Of a stretch of 18,501 nucleotides of DNA, positions 14,853 through 18,501 are shown piece by piece. The position numbers were made by a program, and so were the translations under genes. The DNA comes from Candidatus Brocadiia bacterium. GTDB lineage: Bacteria; Planctomycetota; PUPC01; DSUN01. Under the pieces are notes generated by a model. That model was not told the DNA's origin. It made no database searches and saw only the letters and a list, made by a program, of their open reading frames with translations. Position 1 is the first letter of the stretch; each line of letters begins with the position of its first letter. The DNA lies in the NCBI GenBank assembly GCA_016782825.1, contig JADHXT010000022.1, positions 1 through 18,501 on the forward strand, written 5' to 3'.

Positions 14853-15667
14853 GCGCGCTCGTCCTCGAGGCGACGCTCGCGGTGCCGGATGCGGCGGCGG
14901 GTGAATCCCAGCACCTTGGCCGCAAAGGGGGCGCCTGCGAACTCGGGGTCGTGGCCGGCGTAGGCGAGGAGGAAGCGCAGGCGGTCGGTGCGGGTGAGGC
15001 CGTGGGCCAGGTCGTTGAGCTGCCCCAGGTTCTTGGCTCGCCGCCGCAGGGTGAGGGGCTTGAGCAGCGAGATGCTCTCGTAGTCGAGGAGGAAGAAGCA
15101 CCAGCGGCCATCGCGGCGTGCCACCAGCAGGTTCTTGGCCGACCAGTCGTCGTGGTAGATGCCCAGGTCGTGGATGCTGCGGAGCCAGCGGGCCAGCTCG
15201 CGGATGAGCGAACGCTTGTCCTGAAGCTGGTCGGGGGGCAGGGCGCCGACGAAACGCTCGGCGAGGAAACTGTTGAGCGGCTGGCCGTCGGCCACGCACT
15301 CGGCCACGAGGTAGTGGACGCCGCGGTGCTCGAGCAGGGCGACGAGTTCGGGGCTGGACACGCCGTTGGCGGCCAGGCGCGTGGCGCCGTGCCAGGCGCG
15401 CTGAGCTCGGGAGCCGCGGAGGATGTCCTTCAGGTGATCGCTCCAGCCGAGGGGCTTGTACTCCTTGATGCAGAGGCAGTGGCCATGGTGGGTCACGCGG
15501 GTGACGGCGGAGCGGCGGTGGTCCTTGAGGGCTGCGGCGCCGCCGTCGTGGAGGGCCTGCCGATGCGCGGCGAGAAGCGACGCGGCGTCCTCGGGAGAGA
15601 GGGTGCCGCGCAGCACCCGCGGCAGCGGGCCGGTGGGCAAGCCAGGTTCGATGGGGGAGGGCGCCAT
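14849..15667 (-). CDS. Lipopolysaccharide kinase (WaaP/Kdo kinase)-like protein
   Basis: This 272-residue protein has a eukaryotic-like kinase fold of the WaaP/Kdo-kinase group. K68 in LCIKEY is the likely ATP-binding lysine, IYHDDWSAKNLL at residues about 171-182 is the catalytic loop (H172, D174, N179), and FFLLDYESISLL stands for the DFG metal-binding site. WaaP-type kinases phosphorylate sugars of the LPS inner core, usually heptose or Kdo. The surrounding glycosyltransferases fit this role. The ATG at 15667 has a weak ribosome-binding site; a GTG at 15685 overlapping the upstream stop (GTGA) would add six residues and is a real alternative. Confidence 0.85.
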   Translation of the reverse strand: MAPSPIEPGLPTGPLPRVLRGTLSPEDAASLLAAHRQALHDGGAAALKDHRRSAVTRVTHHGHCLCIKEYKPLGWSDHLKDILRGSRAQRAWHGATRLAANGVSSPELVALLEHRGVHYLVAECVADGQPLNSFLAERFVGALPPDQLQDKRSLIRELARWLRSIHDLGIYHDDWSAKNLLVARRDGRWCFFLLDYESISLLKPLTLRRRAKNLGQLNDLAHGLTRTDRLRFLLAYAGHDPEFAGAPFAAKVLGFTRRRIRHRERRLEDERA

Positions 15668-15681
15668 AGGGCTCTGGCCAA

Positions 15682-16512
15682 TCACGATTCGGTGAGCTGG
15701 TCCACGATGGCCTGGGCCCGATCGGCTTCGGGGCCAGGCGCCGGAGCCGCGGCGGCCAGGCCAGCGCGGCGATACAGGTCCCACAGCTTCGCGTGCTTGA
15801 AGAACACGTTGAACGCGGCGATGGTGCACAGGATGAGGCCGTGCTTGCCGTCCAGGAAGCCGTGGCGAAGCACGTACATGCGAGCGAAGCGCCACAGCGG
15901 CCGCAGCGTCAGGTTCACCCACGACGCCCTGACGCCCTTCCTGTACAGGTCGTTGGCTGACCAGGTGGTGTAGCGGCCGAACTTCTCGAGCAGGTCGTCA
16001 AACGACTTGTAGGTGTGGTGGAGGAAGTAGTCGTGGATGGTGCCCACGCTGCCGTCCACGATCACATCGGCGTGCACGTGGAGGTCTTCGTAGCGGCCTT
16101 TGCCGTTGCGCCACAGGCGCACCAGGTAGTCCTTGTGCCAGCCGCAGTGCTTGACGAGGCGGCCGAAGAAATAGGTCATGCGGCGGATGCTGAAGCCGTC
16201 ATGCTCCGAGCCATTCGCCAGCACGTCCTGGATGCGCGCGCGAAGCTCCGGGGTCACCCGCTCGTCGGCGTCGAGCACCATCACCCAGTCGGTGCCCACC
16301 TGGGGGATGGCCCAGTTTTTCTGCGTCGCCGAGTTCACATACTCGTGTTGCACGATGTGGTCGGTGAACTCGCGGGCGATGTCCAGCGTGCGGTCGGTCG
16401 AGAACGAGTCGACCACGAAGATGTCGTCGGCCCAGGCCACGCTGGCGAGGCAGTCGCGCAGGTCGTCTTCTTCGTTGTAGGTCGGCACGATGACCGTCAG
16501 AGTGGCCGGCAA
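15682..16512 (-). CDS. Glycosyltransferase family 2 protein (WaaE/KdtX-like)
   Basis: This 276-residue GT-A enzyme has VIVPTYNEEDDLRDCLASV at the N-terminus, the nucleotide-binding VVDSFSTDRTLDIA, and the metal-binding DxD in WVMVLDADERVTPEL near residue 80. The SFSTDRT motif and the NWAIP segment are typical of WaaE/KdtX-like core glycosyltransferases. The C-terminal half has a hydrophobic stretch (LILCTIAAFNVFF) that may anchor it to the membrane. The start is a TTG at 16512, the only one compatible with the N-terminal strand, with GGAG nine bases upstream. It is the first gene of the operon, with a near-consensus promoter upstream. Confidence 0.9.
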   Translation of the reverse strand: MPATLTVIVPTYNEEDDLRDCLASVAWADDIFVVDSFSTDRTLDIAREFTDHIVQHEYVNSATQKNWAIPQVGTDWVMVLDADERVTPELRARIQDVLANGSEHDGFSIRRMTYFFGRLVKHCGWHKDYLVRLWRNGKGRYEDLHVHADVIVDGSVGTIHDYFLHHTYKSFDDLLEKFGRYTTWSANDLYRKGVRASWVNLTLRPLWRFARMYVLRHGFLDGKHGLILCTIAAFNVFFKHAKLWDLYRRAGLAAAAPAPGPEADRAQAIVDQLTES

Positions 16513-16550
16513 CAGGGGAGGCTCCGCGCAGGGGGACAGGGAACGCCCGC

Positions 16551-16580
16551 ATTATACTGGCCTGTGCCGCACCGAGTCAA
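16551..16580 (-). promoter_or_regulatory. Strong sigma70-type promoter of the glycan operon
   Basis: On the minus strand, TTGACT (16580-16575) and TATAAT (16556-16551) are spaced by 18 bases. The -10 is perfect and the -35 matches 5 of 6. Transcription would start near 16544, giving a leader of about 32 bases before the TTG start. Confidence 0.8.
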
Positions 16581-16601
16581 CGCAGCGTTTCACCTGTCTC
16601 C

Positions 16602-16660
16602 GCAATCGGCAATCGCGAATCTCCAGAGGGTTCACCACAGAGACACGGAGGGCACGGAGA
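16602..16660. repeat. Repeat module M1: heptad array plus CACAGAGACACGGAG element
   Basis: Two GCAATCG heptads and one degenerate heptad (16602-16622) are followed by CCAGAGGG and a TTCACCACAGAGACACGG element. No gene is seen from 16513 to 17533. The 16661-16843 part holds purine-rich AGAAGAGG sequence and one hairpin (16761-16782), and nothing else that I recognise. Confidence 0.7.
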
Positions 16661-16760
16661 AGAGGAAGAGGAGAAGAGAGAAAGAACTGGTTCGGGACTC
16701 GTTTCGTGCGAGACGAAACCCGCCCCGCCTTGCTACGCCGCTTCGCGGGTGATCTTGTAG

Positions 16761-16782
16761 GGGCAGGTCCCCGTGCCTGCCC
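16761..16782. repeat. GGGCAGG/CCTGCCC palindrome
   Basis: A 7-bp perfect stem (16761-16767 with 16776-16782) surrounds the 8-base loop TCCCCGTG, preceded by TTGTAGG. The element looks like a common dispersed intergenic palindrome type; no T run follows. Confidence 0.6.
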
Positions 16783-16843
16783 TCTGGTCTGGGTGGGCGG
16801 TGTGTCCCTACGCCGCGTCTTCGACTGGCAATCGCCCGAGGAA

Positions 16844-16880
16844 GATCTCACGCAGAGGCAGCAGAGCCAGCAGGCAGGGA
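16844..16880. repeat. Third copy of the GATCTCACGCAGAG module
   Basis: GATCTCACGCAGAG at 16844-16857 matches 10298 and 11408. It is followed here by a diverged GCAGCAGAGCCAGCAGGC tail. Confidence 0.7.
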
Positions 16881-16887
16881 TGGTCGG

Positions 16888-17003
16888 ACAATCGCCAATC
16901 GCCAATGCCCAGGAGGTTCTCACGCAAAGTCGCCAAGACGCCAAGAAGAGAAGACAGGGTCGAGGGTTCCAGACTCCGTGCTGACGGCCGATAGCTGACA
17001 GCT
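16888..17003. repeat. Repeat module M2
   Basis: Three CCAATCG-type heptads (16888-16908), then CCAGGAGGTTCTCACGCAAA, GTCGCCAAGACGCCAAG, AGAAGAGAAGACAGGGTC, GGTTCCAGACTCCGTGCTGA and a GCTGACAGC tail. The order repeats in M3. The second half is the reverse complement of the order seen in copies A and B. Confidence 0.85.
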
Positions 17004-17010
17004 ACTTCCG

Positions 17011-17150
17011 CCAATCGCAAATCGGCAATCGCCAATCGCAAATCCCCAGAGGTTCTCACGCAAAGTCGCCAAGACGCAAAGCAGCAAAGACGCGAAGAAG
17101 AGAAGACAGGGTCGAGGGTTCCAGACTCCGTGCTGACGGCTGACAGCGGT
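17011..17150. repeat. Repeat module M3
   Basis: Five heptads (CCAATCG, CAAATCG, GCAATCG, CCAATCG, CAAATCC; 17011-17045), then CCAGAGGTTCTCACGCAAAG, an expanded CAAAG/CGC unit, AGAAGAGAAGACAGGGTC, GGTTCCAGACTCCGTGCTGA. About 47 bases at 17094-17140 are almost identical to 16943-16987. Confidence 0.85.
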
Positions 17151-17177
17151 TCCCTGGCGCCCGCTGCCCTCTGCTTT

Positions 17178-17276
17178 CATGTGGCACAGCCGCCCTCGGC
17201 TGTGAGTCTTCATGTGGCACAGCCGCCCCCGGCTGTGAGTCTTCATGTGGCACAGCCGCCCCCGGCTGTGAGTCTT
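17178..17276. repeat. Three tandem 33-bp palindromic repeats
   Basis: Units start at 17178, 17211 and 17244. Each holds CATGTGGCACAGCCG, the palindrome CACAGCC/GGCTGTG and an AGTCTT linker. Units two and three are identical; unit one has one T for C. A fourth unit begins at 17277 and breaks off after CATGTG. Confidence 0.95.
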
Positions 17277-17295
17277 CATGTGAAGAGTCAGAATT

Positions 17296-17323
17296 CACAG
17301 CCGGGGGTGGCTGTGCCACATGG
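17296..17323. repeat. Inverted copy of the 33-bp palindrome
   Basis: The core is in the opposite orientation to the array, with one base change in the loop (GGGGGTGG). The array and this copy together can form a large hairpin. Confidence 0.9.
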
Positions 17324-17408
17324 AAAGAGTTCTTTGTGGGCAAACCCCGCACAGGCTCGCGCCGCCCCCCTGCTCACGGCGCCGGGGCGTTGCACTCCGC
17401 GGGAAGAG

Positions 17409-17434
17409 AAAGCGGCGATGAATCGCCGCACTCC
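17409..17434. repeat. TGAA-loop hairpin element, copy 1
   Basis: AAAGCGGCGA, TGAA loop, TCGCCGCACTCC. The stem is GCGGCGA/TCGCCGC (17412-17418 with 17423-17429). A related inverted copy lies at 17491-17517. The flanking 17324-17408 and 17435-17490 hold nothing that I recognise. Confidence 0.65.
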
Positions 17435-17490
17435 ACAGGCTGTCGCATCGCTCGGGCCGCCGTGCCGGGTCATGCCGTGCGTGAGCCTTT

Positions 17491-17517
17491 GGAGTGCGTG
17501 TGCTTCAGCACCGCTTT
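17491..17517. repeat. TGAA-loop hairpin element, copy 2 (inverted)
   Basis: On the minus strand it reads AAAGCGGTGC, TGAA loop, GCACACGCACTCC. It shares the AAAGCGG start, loop and CGCACTCC end with copy 1, while the inner stem is changed on both sides (GTGC/GCAC). Confidence 0.6.
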
Positions 17518-17533
17518 GTCCGCGCCCGTGGCC

Positions 17534-17683
17534 TCACGCCGTTGCTTCCTCCACGATCGCGCTCTCCTCCGCCGACAGCCCATACAACTCATACACCAGC
17601 CGATCGATCTCCGCGTCCGTCGCCGCGGTCGGGCGCTTGCCCTGATGAGCCGTTGGCTGCCACCGGCCCCGTGGCTCAGCCAT
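17534..17683 (-). CDS. 49-residue ORF with an LVYELYGL tail, coupled to hicA
   Basis: This small ORF starts at an ATG at 17683 that shares one base with the hicA stop (TGATG). Its C-terminal half is ATDAEIDRLVYELYGLSAEE, a motif that I know from the C-termini of restriction-modification enzymes (type IIG and TRD-like proteins) and of scattered other proteins. The N-terminal half (MAEPRGRWQPTAHQGKR) is basic and unlike anything that I recognise. The same tail occurs again at 18289-18393. It may be a true third member of the TA operon or the remnant of a larger gene into which hicBA inserted. Function unknown. Confidence 0.6.
   Translation of the reverse strand: MAEPRGRWQPTAHQGKRPTAATDAEIDRLVYELYGLSAEESAIVEEATA
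17541..17623. repeat. Direct repeat encoding the LVYELYGL tail, right copy of hicBA bracket
   Basis: These 83 bases match 18299-18381 at 74 of 83 positions by hand alignment, with no gaps and in the same orientation. They flank hicA-hicB on the 3' side. Most differences are at third codon positions of the shared reading frame. Confidence 0.85.
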
Positions 17684-17907
17684 CAGGCCCTCAGGAAGTC
17701 CTCCACGCCGATCCCTGCCTCGCGGAGGATGGCCCGCAACGTGCCTTCGGCCATGTCGCGGGCGTGATGTGGGAGAGTCACCTTTCGGCCGGTGCCCGCA
17801 TGACGCCACACCTCGTGGCTACCCGGGCCGTGGCGGTCGAACGCGAAGCCCAAACGCCGCAACCGTCGCGCCACCTCGCGGTACTGGAACCCGCCCAGGC
17901 GGCCCAT
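17683..17907 (-). CDS. HicA-like toxin (YcfA family)
   Basis: This 74-residue protein has the double-stranded-RNA-binding-like fold of HicA mRNA interferases: YREVARRLRRLGF helix, then RHGPGSHEVWRH with the catalytic histidine (H31), and HHARDMAEGTLRAILREAGI. In this family the toxin cleaves mRNA and is neutralised by HicB. It overlaps the hicB stop by one base (TGATG), and its own stop overlaps the next ATG in the same way. Length is normal. Confidence 0.92.
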   Translation of the reverse strand: MGRLGGFQYREVARRLRRLGFAFDRHGPGSHEVWRHAGTGRKVTLPHHARDMAEGTLRAILREAGIGVEDFLRA

Positions 17908-18203
17908 CAGCGGATTCCCACAGCCACGGTCAGCTCGAGCGGGCCTCGGGCAAGCCGCGACAGCGACGGAGGCAGCGGGTCCCCATGGTCGAGGCAGGAC
18001 TCGACGATCTTGCGGGTCAGCCCCTGCGCGATCTCAGCAGCCTCGCTGATGCTGCGCCCTTCGGCCACCAGGCCGGGCACATCCGCGCTGGTGGCCACGT
18101 AGCCGCCGTCCTCCAGCGGCTCCACGTGCAGGCGGATGGTCACTTCGTCCACGGTCACCACTTCCCCGCGTGGGGTTCCAGTTTCGTGCTCGTTGGCGTC
18201 CAT
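17907..18203 (-). CDS. HicB-like antitoxin
   Basis: This 98-residue protein has the partial RNase H-like HicB fold: IRLHVEPLEDGGYVATSADVPGLVAEG, then SISEAAEIAQGLTRKIVE and a GDPLPPSL segment. No clear DNA-binding ribbon-helix-helix or HTH tail is seen after it, so autoregulation is uncertain. The ATG has AGGAG six bases upstream. It is the first gene of the hicB-hicA-49-residue ORF unit; antitoxin-first order is common in one hic subtype. Confidence 0.9.
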   Translation of the reverse strand: MDANEHETGTPRGEVVTVDEVTIRLHVEPLEDGGYVATSADVPGLVAEGRSISEAAEIAQGLTRKIVESCLDHGDPLPPSLSRLARGPLELTVAVGIR

Positions 18204-18240
18204 CCCGTTCTCCTATGGGCCACCGGCTCGACCTCTCATC

Positions 18241-18246
18241 ATTATA
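18241..18246 (-). promoter_or_regulatory. -10 box of the hicBA operon
   Basis: TATAAT on the minus strand lies about 38 bases before the hicB ATG. No good -35 hexamer is seen upstream (GTGCGA at 17 bases), so an activator or an extended promoter may be needed. Confidence 0.55.
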
Positions 18247-18288
18247 CACGTTCCGCCAACGGTTCGCACACCATGCCGTGGAACATTC

Positions 18289-18393
18289 TCAGTCCCGCGT
18301 CGCCTCCTCCACGATCGCGATCTCCGCCGCCGACAGCCCGTACAACTCATACACCAGCGGATCAATCTCGGAGTCCGTCGCTCGCGGTGGTGT
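18289..18393 (-). pseudogene. Second LVYELYGL tail, without a start codon
   Basis: The frame reads ATDSEIDPLVYELYGLSAAE and ends at TGA (18289-18291). It has no start of its own: the codon just before it is an in-frame TGA (18394-18396) that ends the frame entering from the right edge. It looks like the severed C-terminal coding end of a larger protein. Its DNA is the left partner of the hicBA-flanking direct repeat. Confidence 0.55.
18299..18381. repeat. Direct repeat encoding the LVYELYGL tail, left partner of the hicBA bracket
   Basis: It is the counterpart of 17541-17623 in the same orientation, with nine mismatches over 83 bases. It lies upstream of the hicB promoter on the operon's strand. 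Confidence 0.85.
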
Positions 18394-18501
18394 TCAATAG
18401 CCGACCTGACTCATGGCGAACTGACAGAGAAGCTGCTTCAGCACCTCGAAACTCACAGCGCCTGCCTTCTCCCTTACAGCCCCCGTGACCTTGGCCCAAA
18501 T
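18394..18501 (-). CDS. Truncated reading frame entering from the right edge (partial)
   Basis: An open frame of 35 residues ends at TGA (18394-18396), with the visible part KAGAVSFEVLKQLLCQFAMS followed by QVGY. It is continuous, in frame, with the LVYELYGL tail after the stop. I do not recognise the family. Whether it is translated cannot be judged from the part visible here. Confidence 0.35.
   Translation of the reverse strand: MWAKVTGAVREKAGAVSFEVLKQLLCQFAMSQVGY

Noticed and set aside
11527..14963. Long + strand frames opposite the GH29 and glycosyltransferase genes
   Set aside because: Composition (runs of AGVG, HVAEV) is that of GC-rich antisense frames; the minus-strand genes have conserved motifs and tidy overlaps.
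17178..17276. Possible CRISPR array
   Set aside because: The 33-base units are directly adjacent with no unique spacers, and each unit is itself palindromic. No cas gene is seen.
16920..17352. Frames encoding repeats such as MKTHSRGRLCH
   Set aside because: They are created by 33-base repeats being a multiple of three, and run through noncoding repeat modules.
18394..18396. TGA read as selenocysteine
   Set aside because: No SECIS-like stem-loop is apparent downstream and no selenoprotein family is recognised; a plain stop is simpler.

Overview
The window is high-GC DNA from an environmental bacterium. A PEP-CTERM protein, several secreted glycan-active proteins, a WaaP-type kinase/glycosyltransferase operon and intergenic DNA full of short palindromic repeats suggest a planctomycete or a related lineage (PVC group or a Hydrogenedentes/Sumerlaeota-like phylum). 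No marker gene settles this, so the lineage is an inference.

Layout. Positions 1-78 hold the 3' end of a + strand gene, followed by a strong hairpin. At 168-1951 a minus-strand pair encodes a secreted ARPP-1-domain protein and a glycerophosphodiester phosphodiesterase. Diverging from it, at 2127-6223, a + strand pair with an ATGA overlap encodes a very large secreted CBM9-like/DUF6067 (GH123-like) protein and a secreted LamG-like protein. A bidirectional hairpin separates these from a PEP-CTERM protein on the minus strand (6313-7074). Next come the arginine genes argH-argG (7458-10089, minus) with a tRNA-Arg(CCG) directly upstream on the same strand. A PIN-domain toxin with a small partner follows at 10690-11360. 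A five-gene minus-strand operon at 11569-16512 encodes a GT2 glycosyltransferase, a WaaP/Kdo-kinase-like protein, two GT4 glycosyltransferases and a GH29-like secreted fucosidase. It has a near-consensus promoter at 16551-16580 and probably builds or remodels a surface glycan. Positions 16513-17533 have no convincing gene and are made of repeat modules. The right end carries a coupled hicB-hicA-49-residue-ORF trio (17534-18203, minus). It is flanked by direct repeats that encode a tail containing the motif LVYELYGL. A truncated reading frame runs off the right edge.

The most unusual content is the repeat biology. A 27-bp palindromic repeat from the 17.2 kb cluster occurs identically inside the coding sequence of the DUF6067 gene. 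A composite repeat has fused to the 3' ends of two unrelated genes and supplies their stop codons. A modular intergenic repeat recurs with the same internal order at three or more places. The hicBA pair is bracketed by two copies of the coding segment for the LVYELYGL tail, one of which forms a third, translationally coupled ORF.
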